From NCBI RefSeq assembly GCF_002866925.1, contig NZ_PKUQ01000010.1, positions 1 to 38,799 on the forward strand: a stretch of DNA of 38,799 nucleotides. The letters are read 5' to 3'. A program made the position numbers and the translations under genes. The notes under the pieces were generated by a model, which saw nothing but the letters and a program-made list of their open reading frames with translations, did no database searches and was not told the DNA's origin. Below, piece by piece: positions 1 through 8,630 of this stretch. The DNA comes from Cohaesibacter celericrescens. Lineage in GTDB: Bacteria > Pseudomonadota > Alphaproteobacteria > Rhizobiales > Cohaesibacteraceae. Each line of letters begins with the position of its first letter. Positions within the stretch are counted from its first letter, which is position 1.

Positions 1-478
1 ATCATTCAAAAAAAGATGTACAAAACGCTCATGAACGGTATAAAACCGCCGTTTACCGACTATTTATAAGCTGTGAAAAGTTGGAATTATGAGCGCTTTT
101 TATTGCATACCCCACCGATATAACCGAATAGAAAATATCGCTTATATCTGAGTCAACTTTAGGCTTTTCTTACCAGCGTCTCATAGTCCCATGAGGGGCC
201 GCAAAATTCCTTTTTCGCAACGCATTTACTCAGTTTCAGGAACTCGGATTTCGTTAATTGTCCGAAACCCCTCTTAAAAGGAGTGCTGATTACAAGGTTT
301 ATTGCCCTAATAATGGGTTGCAGAGATCGCTACCTTTGTCCATGAGACCTGTAGCTTCTGAGTGCAGCAGTATGCCAACCACCCGCCCCGCGAGGGTAAG
401 TCGGCGATATTTTGATACCGAGTGTTGACCCGCACCATAGAGAACCACTGTTTTAAAGGCCTTCAATTGAGAGCGCAT
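1..478. other. Left-edge non-coding region
   Basis: I see no credible gene on either strand of these 478 bases; short open frames here lack start signals or overlap the response regulator antisense. Two structures stand out. An imperfect inverted repeat pairs bases 22-32 with 89-100, with smaller self-complementary pieces (AACGG at 34-38, CCGTT at 49-53) between its arms. A second stretch at about 162-271 resembles a Tn3-family terminal repeat and is listed separately. Bases 272-478, between that stretch and the response regulator stop codon, contain nothing I recognise. Confidence 0.5.
162..271 (-). mobile_element. Possible Tn3-family terminal inverted repeat (about 110 bp)
   Basis: Read on the minus strand from base 271, the sequence begins GGGGTTTCGG and continues through AACGAAAT and GAGTTCC. 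Tn3-family ends start with GGGG and often carry an ACGAAA-like block about 16-20 bases in. Further in there is a GCGGCCCC...TGGGA block, which recalls the inner part of the roughly 110-bp repeats of IS1071-type elements. The similarity is recalled from memory, not aligned. If real, the element would lie to the left of base 271, mostly outside the window, with its outer end here. No transposase fragment is visible in the window. Confidence 0.3.
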
Positions 479-1201
479 TCAAGCCTCCGCCTCTTCATAG
501 GCATAGCCCACGCCATAGACAGACCGAATGATTTCAGCGCTCGGCGCAACCTTTCTGAGTTTTGTGCGTATATTTTTAACATGGGTATCAATCACACGAT
601 CAAACACATCAGTATCATCTGGGAATGTAAGTTCGACCAATTGCGTCCGTGAGAAAACCCGTCCCGGGCGCTTATGTAATGTAGCGAGCAGCTGAAACTC
701 ACGTCTTGTCAGAGGAAGCTCTTGCCCTTGATATGTGACAGCCCAGCGGTCTTCATCCAATTTCAGAGGACTATCGTCAAGCTCAAAGTCGGCTGACTTT
801 TGCTGTGAAAGCAACATGAGTTTTTCCTGTCTGCGCAAGATAGCCTTCACCCGCGCCACCAATTCACGTGGCGAAAAGGGTTTGCAGACATAATCATCAG
901 CGCCCAGCTCCAGCCCCAACAACCGATCCAGCTCTTCAACCCGAGCCGTTTCAAGGATAATGGGCACATCACTCTTGGCGCGGACTTCGCGGCAGATACT
1001 CAAACCGTCCTTACCAGGCAGCATGACGTCCAGAATGACCAGATCAGGCGCGCGCTCAAGGATTGCTTCCACCGCATGAGCCCCTTCATGCAAAATATCA
1101 GCGGTCATGCCAGCCTGCTTCAGATAGTCCTGAATGATTATGGCGAGAGAGGGTTCATCCTCAACGATCATAATGTGCCAACCATCATTGTATTCCGTCA
1201 T
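479..1201 (-). CDS. OmpR/PhoB-family response regulator, BaeR-like
   Basis: A 240-residue transcriptional regulator with a receiver domain (about residues 10-122) and an OmpR-type winged-helix DNA-binding domain (about 145-235). The acidic pocket (E14, D15), the phosphoacceptor D58 in a VILDVMLPG context, the conserved T85 and K107 are all present. The output domain has the usual LTRREFQLL and VIDTHVKNIRTKLR helices and a C-terminal VYGVGY hairpin. The overall pattern, including LGLELGADDYVCKPFSPRELVARVKAILRR spread over residues 95-123, is closest to BaeR, the envelope-stress regulator, as I recall it. It lies 43 bases downstream of the sensor kinase on the same strand, so the two are almost certainly cotranscribed and partners. 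Its target genes cannot be read from the sequence; the divergent five-gene operon is a reasonable guess. Confidence 0.93.
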   Translation of the reverse strand: MTEYNDGWHIMIVEDEPSLAIIIQDYLKQAGMTADILHEGAHAVEAILERAPDLVILDVMLPGKDGLSICREVRAKSDVPIILETARVEELDRLLGLELGADDYVCKPFSPRELVARVKAILRRQEKLMLLSQQKSADFELDDSPLKLDEDRWAVTYQGQELPLTRREFQLLATLHKRPGRVFSRTQLVELTFPDDTDVFDRVIDTHVKNIRTKLRKVAPSAEIIRSVYGVGYAYEEAEA

Positions 1202-1244
1202 ATCGTTTTCCCGATCCTTTCAATCGCCAAATATAACGATCGCG

Positions 1245-2759
1245 TTAGCCTAGATCCATTCCAATTGGCAAGTGGATTTCAACGGCCAACCCACCCAAAG
1301 ACGAAGGCCTCGCTTGAATGCTACCCCCGTGGGCTTCGACAATAGCCCGACAAATGGCCAAACCCAAACCGGATCCCCCTGATTGGCGCGCTCGAGACGG
1401 ATCTGTTCGATAAAACCGCTCAAATAAGTGACCAATATCCTGTTCATCAGGACGAGGCGAGCTATCTTCTATGACAAGAGTAATTTGATCTGCACTTTTA
1501 TCTACCGAATGCGAGAAAACGCGCACCTTACCCGGGGCATCCGTGTATCGACGTGCATTCTCCAATAGATTGTCCAGCATTTGCCTAATGCGATTTCTAT
1601 CACAATAGACCAGAAGCCCATCAGGCAAGTCCAATTCAACAGTCAGGCCTTTCTCGGCATAGCGCCCACCGATGTGCTGGACCGCATCGCAGACCAAAGC
1701 TGACAGATTTTCTTCAGACAGGTCGCATAATATCCGCCCTTCACGTGCATGCGTCAACATATTGAGGTCGTTCACAAGACGGTTCAAACGATCAACAGTC
1801 TGATGCATCTCAGACAACAAACCGGCATCGGCCTGATAGATGCCATCTTGCAGCCCTTCGATGCGACCTTTCAGGATAGCAAGCGGCGTTTTTAGTTCAT
1901 GCGAGGCGTCCGACATCCACTGACGTTCGGCTTTTTCTGCCGTCTGCAAACTTTCTGCCATCGAGTTAAAGTCTCGCACCAGCGAGCCAATTTCATCAGG
2001 CCCCTCTCCTTTCATGCGAGCAGAATAGTTTCCCGCCGCCAAATCTCGGGTGCCACGAACCAAAGCCCGGATGGGCGTCACAACATTGCGCGCCAGCAAA
2101 AAAGCCGCCAGCGCGGAGATACCAACGGCCAACAACGAAACCCATAACAATGTGCGAAACTGATCCAACAAGAATTGATCATCCCGAGCGGCACGCCCAT
2201 CTTGGGGGCTCGACAGTGCAAGCCACCCGATAACTTTGCCTTCCACCCCGTCTTTGGTTTCGGCATAAACGGGACGCGATGCATAGGCCCGCCCCCCCAG
2301 TCGGGCCCCGGCCAAATATGCCCCATCCGGCGTGAGCAAACTCAGGCGCATACCCAGGTGCAGAGGATCCGGTTGAGCGGGAGGGCGTGGTGGAGACATC
2401 CTGTCCGGCGCCTCAAACCGAGGCGGCATTTGGCCAATCCCCGGCCGCGGAGGACGAGACAAAGATAGAATAGGCGGATTCTGCTGAGCCCCTCGCGCCT
2501 TCATGCCAGAACGGACAAGATCATCCCAAACATTTGCGGCGCTATTCAAACGCTCCCAAACGACTGGGTCGCTATGGGCTTTGGCGATTTGATCGACCAA
2601 TTCATCCATGCCCTGAAGCTCAACCTGAAGCAGATAATCAGAAAAACCAGACCGCATTTTTTGGCCAATAAGGCCCGCAATCACCAGAATGATCAAAATA
2701 CTGGTGACGAGAAAGGCGGCAAACAATTTTGTGGCAAGGGAGTGCTTCTTCCAAATCAT
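1245..2759 (-). CDS. Sensor histidine kinase, BaeS-like
   Basis: A 504-residue inner-membrane sensor kinase. TM1 spans about residues 11-31 and TM2 about 203-224, with a periplasmic domain of about 170 residues between them. A HAMP linker follows (225-275), then the H box with H287 in SHELKTP, the N box with N401 in DNLLENARRY, and a GGSGLGLAI G2 box at 461-469. The D-box region reads EDSSPRP and lacks the usual DxGxG glycines; BaeS, as I recall it, also deviates here (DSAPG). The sensor domain has a proline/methionine-rich stretch at about 95-132 that looks like a low-complexity insertion. I start at the ATG at 2759; an in-frame extension to 2834 would add a Cys-rich tail that does not look native. 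No strong ribosome site precedes this ATG. It is the first gene of a kinase-regulator pair reading away from the five-gene operon. Confidence 0.9.
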   Translation of the reverse strand: MIWKKHSLATKLFAAFLVTSILIILVIAGLIGQKMRSGFSDYLLQVELQGMDELVDQIAKAHSDPVVWERLNSAANVWDDLVRSGMKARGAQQNPPILSLSRPPRPGIGQMPPRFEAPDRMSPPRPPAQPDPLHLGMRLSLLTPDGAYLAGARLGGRAYASRPVYAETKDGVEGKVIGWLALSSPQDGRAARDDQFLLDQFRTLLWVSLLAVGISALAAFLLARNVVTPIRALVRGTRDLAAGNYSARMKGEGPDEIGSLVRDFNSMAESLQTAEKAERQWMSDASHELKTPLAILKGRIEGLQDGIYQADAGLLSEMHQTVDRLNRLVNDLNMLTHAREGRILCDLSEENLSALVCDAVQHIGGRYAEKGLTVELDLPDGLLVYCDRNRIRQMLDNLLENARRYTDAPGKVRVFSHSVDKSADQITLVIEDSSPRPDEQDIGHLFERFYRTDPSRARQSGGSGLGLAICRAIVEAHGGSIQARPSSLGGLAVEIHLPIGMDLG

Positions 2760-3110
2760 AATCAAACCATGCCAGTCAAATGTGAAGGGATCGTGGACCA
2801 CCAAACAACCGTTGCAACAGCAAATTTCGGGCAACAGGATTTCTATTCTGCTCTCAGCATCTCAACAAACCCATAATCCACCAGACAGCAAGATTGAAAC
2901 AAGTGTCATAAAGCCAGACAGCGGCCTCAACGTTCGACGCTGTGCATCAAAAAGCCGATATTCACAAAATTTGCACCACGCAGATTGAAATACCGACGAA
3001 TTCGCTAGTCAATTCAGCCTTTTCGAGATCATGCTGTAATGTAGTTGATTGAACAATGAATTGTTAGATACTACCTTGAAGTTGTAGGGTTGAATTTTGA
3101 AGGAAAGCTT
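2760..3110. promoter_or_regulatory. Divergent intergenic region between kinase and five-gene operon
   Basis: These 351 bases separate the sensor kinase from the coiled-coil gene and must hold promoters for both directions. I find no convincing sigma-70 pair on either strand. The clearest signal is the imperfect inverted repeat at 3041-3073, listed separately. An in-frame upstream extension of the kinase across 2760-2834 is not supported as coding. Confidence 0.45.
3041..3073. repeat. Imperfect inverted repeat upstream of the five-gene operon
   Basis: The outer arms are GTAGT at 3041-3045 and ACTAC at 3069-3073. The inner arms are AACAAT at 3052-3057 and ATTGTT at 3060-3065, separated by GA. 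That gives 11 paired bases in each arm around an asymmetric internal loop. It ends 37 bases before the ATG of the first operon gene, so it could be an operator or a hairpin in the 5' leader. Confidence 0.5.
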
Positions 3111-4187
3111 ATGTCCAGCTTTGATGCACAAATTAGACAATCTAAAGAAGAAATCGAGACCGCTAAATTGAAGATATCGGAAATGTCGTCCAAAATTGAA
3201 ACGGCGAGAGAAAAGCTCGATTCCGGGATTGATATTTCTATCGATATTGAAAATGCATCCCTTCAAGATGTGCATTCTCACACAGAGGCCATGAACGCCA
3301 ATATTGCGGAGCTGATTATGGGTCTCGACGATGTCACGTCGGCCTTTTCCAAAGATTTTGATGCTATGCGCTCCTATTCGGGGTGGGAGACAACGATTGG
3401 CATATTCTCGAAAGCCCGTGCCGATAGCTTGCGGCAAGAACGCATGCGCACAGCCAACATCGACGACAAGCTACAGGACCTGATCTCAAAATCTGACGTG
3501 ATCACCCAACTGCTGCAAGGCCAACTAAACACCCTCAATGAACATTCTACCAGAGTTGAGCAAAACCTGTCCGAAACCCTCGCCAATCGAGAGCAAACGG
3601 TAACAGATCTTGAAAGCATCAAAAGCCAGATCTTGAAGCTTGATCCCGATATCATCGCGCTTGAAAACAAAATTGCAGTTGAAACAGACGCCGCGGCACG
3701 CACAAAACTCGAAACAGATCTGGCTAAATTGAACGGACAATTCAACAAGCTGGCACAGGAAGAACAGGTTAAACTGGCGCAGAGCCAAACTCTTGAGCGC
3801 TATATTGAACAGGGAAAGACCTGGGTCGATAGCTTGCAAAATCAGGCCGCAACTCAGATGGTTCTCATCAATAAACTGCAAACGGACACCAAGCAGCGCG
3901 TTGTTCTGTATGATGCCTTGACCAAGTCTTTAAAAACGGCCCAACAGCAAGATGTGGCGCACCGGATCAATGAAATCGGTGTTGCAACAGATCAGGAAGC
4001 CCAGACGGCAATGGCCGCCATCGGCTCTGCCACCAATCAACGTATGGCCGATATGATGGAAAAACACGAAGATCACATGGTGTTTGCTCGTAAGGTTCTG
4101 GAAGAAAAAGCCAAATCTGATGATCGCTTTGCGCGCAGGTTTGAAAGTATCGTCGAAAAACACGACAAAAACACCTATGGCTCATGA
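3111..4187 (+). CDS. Coiled-coil protein, first gene of uncharacterised AAA+ operon
   Basis: A 358-residue protein with no signal peptide and no membrane segment, almost entirely predicted helix. Heptad-rich stretches lie at about residues 1-45, 100-215 and 225-300, and there are very few glycines and prolines. I do not recognise the family with certainty. The long helices and a QMVLINKL...YDALTKSLK region are vaguely like TelA/toxic-anion-resistance proteins, but the match is too weak to assign. The start is the ATG at 3111, with GAAGGA at 3099-3104 six bases upstream; a TTG at 3090 in the same frame has no comparable site. The stop overlaps the next gene's start (ATGA), so the two are translationally coupled. 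It is probably a cytoplasmic scaffold or substrate of the AAA+ protein encoded two genes downstream. Confidence 0.8.
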   Translation: MSSFDAQIRQSKEEIETAKLKISEMSSKIETAREKLDSGIDISIDIENASLQDVHSHTEAMNANIAELIMGLDDVTSAFSKDFDAMRSYSGWETTIGIFSKARADSLRQERMRTANIDDKLQDLISKSDVITQLLQGQLNTLNEHSTRVEQNLSETLANREQTVTDLESIKSQILKLDPDIIALENKIAVETDAAARTKLETDLAKLNGQFNKLAQEEQVKLAQSQTLERYIEQGKTWVDSLQNQAATQMVLINKLQTDTKQRVVLYDALTKSLKTAQQQDVAHRINEIGVATDQEAQTAMAAIGSATNQRMADMMEKHEDHMVFARKVLEEKAKSDDRFARRFESIVEKHDKNTYGS

Positions 4188-5323
4188 GCGAGCGCGTGGA
4201 TCTAACCTCTGATCATAGATCTCTTGAGGATGCTCACGAGACACGGCGGTATTTTGACAAATTTGGGCGCATTATCACCCACCTGACACAGGTTGCAGAA
4301 AACGCCACCTCGAACAAAATTGCGCTCGATACCGAGCTGCCCACTGTCAAAGATTATCTGACCGCTTTATCGGCAACCTTCACCGCCCTGTCCTATAAAT
4401 ATCTTCTGGCGGGGCGGGTTTCCAACTTGCTGCCAAGCATATTGAATATTGACAGACAGGACAGCGGGTTCCCGATCTATCAGGAATTACTGCAAATGGC
4501 CAGTGACGCCACGCAAGCCGAACGGCGCCTGAAGTCCCTGCCCTCAATGAAACAACTCAAGCAGGATATGGTCCATCATATCCTGACTGAAAACACCGTA
4601 CCGATAGAGCAGCAATTTGCCGCCTCGCAGTTGCATTATTACAATCTATTACGCAGTGACCGGATATTCTGGGCGCACAACGATCCACGCGCTGTCTGGC
4701 AGGGCGACATGTCCGAGAATCGCCGCAGCTATCATATCCATTGGGCGGTTTATGACAGCCAGCAAAATATTCCCGTCATCTATCTCCTGGATGTGGAGGA
4801 TACCGGCCGGCACGCATTACTCAAGGATGAGAGGCGCTGGCCACGGGTTCAAGCCCATTTGATGGCACAATCATCAGCCTCCATGAAGCTAGTGACCATT
4901 GCGCGAGGGTTCGACCAGGATTTTGATGACCTGCACCCCAAGCGGCTAAGGCGCATATTTGTCGGGCCCATGTATAGCCATGCCTTTACCGAACAATCCG
5001 GACCACTGCGCGATGTGTTGGCACAATCCAGCACAGTACCGGAACTGGATTGGGCACTGGCGTGGACTGCGGAAACACTTGTCGCATCGAGATCCGAACG
5101 GCAATCGGCCGGATTTTTTAGCACCGTTGAACGTCAAATCTATCAACTGGATCCACTAGGCACATTGGGTGGTTTTGAGACAGATGGTTTGACCGAGCAA
5201 CAACGGTCGTTGATTTTACCGCAACGACCTTATCAGATTTTGAAAGAACGCAATCCACCGGGTTTTGATCACATACGCAAATATGTCGTCAGCCCTTCGG
5301 GGAGAGTTCTGAGCTATAGATAG
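4184..5323 (+). CDS. Unknown protein, second gene of AAA+ operon
   Basis: A 379-residue soluble protein I cannot place in a family. The first 150 or so residues are helical and the rest looks mixed alpha/beta, with a strand-rich part around residues 180-215 (SYHIHWAVYDSQQNIPVIYLLDVEDTG region) and an Arg/Pro-rich C-terminus. There is no signal peptide or membrane segment. It starts at an ATG that overlaps the preceding stop by four bases and ends nine bases before the likely GTG start of the AAA+ ATPase. Such tight packing suggests the products act together in fixed proportions. No catalytic motif is apparent; a role as adaptor or structural partner of the ATPase is inference only. Confidence 0.75.
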   Translation: MSERVDLTSDHRSLEDAHETRRYFDKFGRIITHLTQVAENATSNKIALDTELPTVKDYLTALSATFTALSYKYLLAGRVSNLLPSILNIDRQDSGFPIYQELLQMASDATQAERRLKSLPSMKQLKQDMVHHILTENTVPIEQQFAASQLHYYNLLRSDRIFWAHNDPRAVWQGDMSENRRSYHIHWAVYDSQQNIPVIYLLDVEDTGRHALLKDERRWPRVQAHLMAQSSASMKLVTIARGFDQDFDDLHPKRLRRIFVGPMYSHAFTEQSGPLRDVLAQSSTVPELDWALAWTAETLVASRSERQSAGFFSTVERQIYQLDPLGTLGGFETDGLTEQQRSLILPQRPYQILKERNPPGFDHIRKYVVSPSGRVLSYR

Positions 5324-5332
5324 GCTTTGTTC

Positions 5333-7279
5333 GTGACCATATCGACAGATCTAATGGAACTCAAAGAAGACCATATCCGCGAGAAATATACACTGGTTGA
5401 GGTTATGCTGGCCGGGTTCGATCACACGCCTCGTATTGCGACCACACGCAATGCAAAGCCCGTCACCGAACGCTCCAGTGGCCTTGGCACGCGGCGCAGG
5501 TTCCGGTCGACCACACCAGGTTTCACCACCCGTCCGAACACAGCATCGGAAGGCGTGCGACTGAGCGAACGCATCACCGAATGCGATGACGACGATCCCT
5601 TAATGAGCCCGCTACAAGCCACGGTTTTGCGATCCTTGCGCCGCGCCTTGTCTGTTGCGCAGGTGGTCAGCGATCAATTTGCCGATCAAACTGGCCTAAG
5701 CGATAAAATGCGGGACAATCTTGCCGGCTCCCTTGCTGCCAACCAAATCGCGGATTTCGAGGAATTGCTCAACGCCACCGCGCTCATTAGCCTTCATGTT
5801 TTCGCCAACATGACCGACTTCTTGCTAGCAAACAGCTCTAACGACCCCGCCAGTGATCTCGATATTGGCGATGTGGAAGAAATTGTCGTAGACAATCCGC
5901 AGCTTGCGTTGCATGGCGCCTTGTGGGAGTTGGACCAAAAACTCTCATCATTCGCCAACTCAGACAACCAGCTCATAGCAGTGGTGATGGCTTTTTGCGA
6001 AAAACTGATGGAAAAGGTCGCACGACGGGCCGAAGCCTCCAGTCGTTTAGAGCCTTTTACCAGCGTCAACTACCGTGTTGAAGCCGAAGATTTTGAGATC
6101 AACGGATTCATACCGACCGCGCGGGCACGCTCTTCCTCTCTGACGATGACCTTTAAAAAGCCCCATGAAGTGGTTGGCAACCACATCGCCAAACATCAAG
6201 CAATGAAACTGTCTAAGATGCTGATGGCTTATGATTTTGATCGCAAGCTCAACCCCTTTGCCGAGCTTGGCGGCTTTATTTTCACCTTCATGGGCGACGG
6301 CAAACCGGGCACAGGCAAAACAACGCTCATTCAGATGATGGCCGGATTGATCAATGAATATTGCCAGAACGCCGGTTATGCTTTCCGATACCAGAATCTG
6401 TCGACCGACAGTATCGACAGTTATCAGGGTAAATCTGCTCAAAATGCCAAAGCTTTTATCAAAAATGTCCTGGATCCGAAGGTAATCGGCTTTGGCACGG
6501 TTGACGACATCGATCAGCTGGCGGGCAAACGCGGTGATCGACAGTCATCCGCAGGCCAGTTGGAAATCACAGCCGTTTTGATGGAAAGCTTTGCTGGGGC
6601 CAATACTGTGGTGCGCGGGAACTGCACATTCGGCATGTTTTCCAATTATCCCGAAAATGTCGATGATGCTTTGCGCCAACGCGCAGGGGCGCGGTTCTTG
6701 GTTGATGGACCACAGACACAAGAAGACTATATCGACATTTTGCACTTGCTCATCGGCAAAAATCACCAGATTCCTCTTGGAGATCACGCCTTGTTCGAAG
6801 CGCAAGTGATCAAAAAAGCGGTTGCCGCCTCCTATGACCGTCACTCCCGCCCCACAGAAGACGCCTTGTTGAATGTCTTTGATCGGGTGTCTTCAGAGAT
6901 TGGCACCTTAGATACCATCGCGAAATTGGGGCGTTATCTCAAAGCCATTCAACAAGCCGATGAGCGCTTCACCGGTCGTGCCATCAAGAACATAACGGAC
7001 GCAATCAAGGTACGGGCGATGGATTTTGAATTGCCGGATGAATGGATGGAAAACACCGCGCTGTTCTTGGCGCGGGATTATGAAACCAAGAAAAACATGA
7101 TCGCAGAACTCGCTAAACCCATCACCACTGAAATGGCGCTGCAGGAAATCAATCGCTATGCCGACAGCGAATTCCGCTATGCGGATAAATCGGATGAAGT
7201 GGCAATTGAGGCCGCCGTGCGCGACATGCAACGCACAGCAGAAGCAAAACGTCGCTATCTGGAGACATTGTCACAATGA
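5333..7279 (+). CDS. AAA+ ATPase with large N-terminal domain
   Basis: A 648-residue protein with an N-terminal helical region (about 1-290) and a single AAA+ module (about 290-500), followed by a helical C-terminus. Walker A is GDGKPGTGKTT with K329. Walker B reads GFGTVDDID at about 386-394, with aspartate (D392) where most AAA proteins have the catalytic glutamate. Sensor 1 and the second region of homology read FGMFSNYPENVDDALRQRAGARF, giving an Asn and candidate arginine fingers. This is the classic AAA clade pattern (FtsH, p97 or spastin type) rather than Clp or MoxR. There is no protease domain and no membrane segment. The GTG at 5333 is preferred over the TTG at 5327 because AGG at 5322-5324 lies eight bases upstream; an ATG at 5354 is also possible. 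It probably remodels a partner encoded in the same operon. Confidence 0.88.
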   Translation: MTISTDLMELKEDHIREKYTLVEVMLAGFDHTPRIATTRNAKPVTERSSGLGTRRRFRSTTPGFTTRPNTASEGVRLSERITECDDDDPLMSPLQATVLRSLRRALSVAQVVSDQFADQTGLSDKMRDNLAGSLAANQIADFEELLNATALISLHVFANMTDFLLANSSNDPASDLDIGDVEEIVVDNPQLALHGALWELDQKLSSFANSDNQLIAVVMAFCEKLMEKVARRAEASSRLEPFTSVNYRVEAEDFEINGFIPTARARSSSLTMTFKKPHEVVGNHIAKHQAMKLSKMLMAYDFDRKLNPFAELGGFIFTFMGDGKPGTGKTTLIQMMAGLINEYCQNAGYAFRYQNLSTDSIDSYQGKSAQNAKAFIKNVLDPKVIGFGTVDDIDQLAGKRGDRQSSAGQLEITAVLMESFAGANTVVRGNCTFGMFSNYPENVDDALRQRAGARFLVDGPQTQEDYIDILHLLIGKNHQIPLGDHALFEAQVIKKAVAASYDRHSRPTEDALLNVFDRVSSEIGTLDTIAKLGRYLKAIQQADERFTGRAIKNITDAIKVRAMDFELPDEWMENTALFLARDYETKKNMIAELAKPITTEMALQEINRYADSEFRYADKSDEVAIEAAVRDMQRTAEAKRRYLETLSQ

Positions 7280-8619
7280 TGCGACTGGTAAAGCGCGGAT
7301 TGATGTTTGGCAACCTGTTTGAGGTGACCTCACCTGCCTTGGTCGGGCGCTACAATCGAGCGCTCAAACACCTGACAGGCAGGACAACCAGGCTTGCAGA
7401 GTTCCACATTGATATTTCCGGTTTCTCGCCCGAAATCGGCGACGAATTTGACGATCTTCTCTATTTGAATCCAGACGGCTTTAACCGGCAATTCATCTTT
7501 CTCTCGATTGAGCAAAGAAAATCGCCACTTCTCAATGCCCAGTTTTCTATGTCACGGACCATCCTGAAAGACTATATCAGCCGCCATGAAGAGCAGTTGT
7601 TTGCGTTGACGGCCCGCAATGCGGTGGTTGGAGAACTGATCAATTCTGCATATTCTATCAATACGCCGCTCGATCTGTTCAGCATCCGCACAATCGAAAT
7701 CGAAGCCGACACCATCGAGGCCCATGTCGAAGCCAGCAACATTCTGACCAACAAAATAACGCGTTTCATGAATGAGCCGGACAGTTGGTGGGACGATGTT
7801 TTGATCGCCGACATGATCGAACTTTCCAAACGCACCGGCGACATCACGAGCAACCCCATTCGTTTGGAAGAGCATGCACTGGAACAAAAGAATTTCTATA
7901 CCGACCATTTTGGTGGCATCTATTTGTTCCGAGATATGCAAGAGCCAGCCTGCATCGCGGTCGACAAGCTGGACAATCCCGAAGACCTGCCAGTGGAATA
8001 TGCCTGCACCTTAAAGGATCGCTTTGAAATCGCCGCCTTTTTGAATATCAACGAATTGGTCGAGCCCATTGTCGAAGCACAGGGTATGCAGGCCAGAGCG
8101 GTGTTGCGGCAAAAACTGGATTTCATTGTCATTGATGTTGCTGCGGACAAAGGCGAGGATTTATCAAACACATCACGCCGGGATTTGCGCAGACTGAAGC
8201 GAAAATTATATCAAGACTTGCCAGCGGAATATCATGCTCTGGAAGAAGTCCTGATGAAGAATGAAGCCGGCCACCCTCCACTCAGGCTCAGGCCAGATCA
8301 CCCTGCTTATTTCTATTTGTTGCGCTCCAAGAACCACCGTGACAAACATCTGATCAACATGCTTCTGGCGCAGATGGCCCCATTGGATTTTAGGCAATTG
8401 TTCATTTGCCACAAAACCGCATTTTATTCAGCCTATCGCTCATGGAGTGATGCAAAGAGAGAATTTGTCGCACAATTCCTCGAAGACGAATATGCCGTTG
8501 ACAAGGCAGGTGCAAGAGAAGAGCTTTTCGGACCAGAGCCAAGCATGGCAGAAGCCGAAGATGCTTACGACGACGATGACTGGCAAGGACCGTGGGGCCC
8601 AATACCCGCAGATCGATAA
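7276..8619 (+). CDS. DUF6638-like protein of unknown function
   Basis: A 447-residue soluble protein whose opening (MFGNLFEV...LVGRYNRALKHLTG, about residues 10-36) matches, from memory, an uncharacterised alphaproteobacterial family called DUF6638; I could not check this. It is mixed helical and strand, with an acidic C-terminal tail (DAYDDDDW at about 430-437). No catalytic motif is evident. The start overlaps the ATPase stop (ATGA), with GGAGA at 7261-7265 upstream; a second in-frame ATG at 7279 is equally usable. The gene ends 11 bases before the DUF1523 gene. Its place next to the ATPase suggests a dedicated partner or substrate-recognition subunit. Confidence 0.78.
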   Translation: MMRLVKRGLMFGNLFEVTSPALVGRYNRALKHLTGRTTRLAEFHIDISGFSPEIGDEFDDLLYLNPDGFNRQFIFLSIEQRKSPLLNAQFSMSRTILKDYISRHEEQLFALTARNAVVGELINSAYSINTPLDLFSIRTIEIEADTIEAHVEASNILTNKITRFMNEPDSWWDDVLIADMIELSKRTGDITSNPIRLEEHALEQKNFYTDHFGGIYLFRDMQEPACIAVDKLDNPEDLPVEYACTLKDRFEIAAFLNINELVEPIVEAQGMQARAVLRQKLDFIVIDVAADKGEDLSNTSRRDLRRLKRKLYQDLPAEYHALEEVLMKNEAGHPPLRLRPDHPAYFYLLRSKNHRDKHLINMLLAQMAPLDFRQLFICHKTAFYSAYRSWSDAKREFVAQFLEDEYAVDKAGAREELFGPEPSMAEAEDAYDDDDWQGPWGPIPADR

Positions 8620-8630
8620 CGGGGGACTTG

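Noticed and set aside
422..652. Plus-strand frame of 76 codons
   Set aside because: It lies mostly antisense to the response-regulator 3' end, has no ribosome site and its peptide matches nothing.
3111..4187. TelA (toxic anion resistance) assignment of the coiled-coil protein
   Set aside because: Only general helical character and a loose C-terminal resemblance are visible; conserved TelA positions could not be confirmed.
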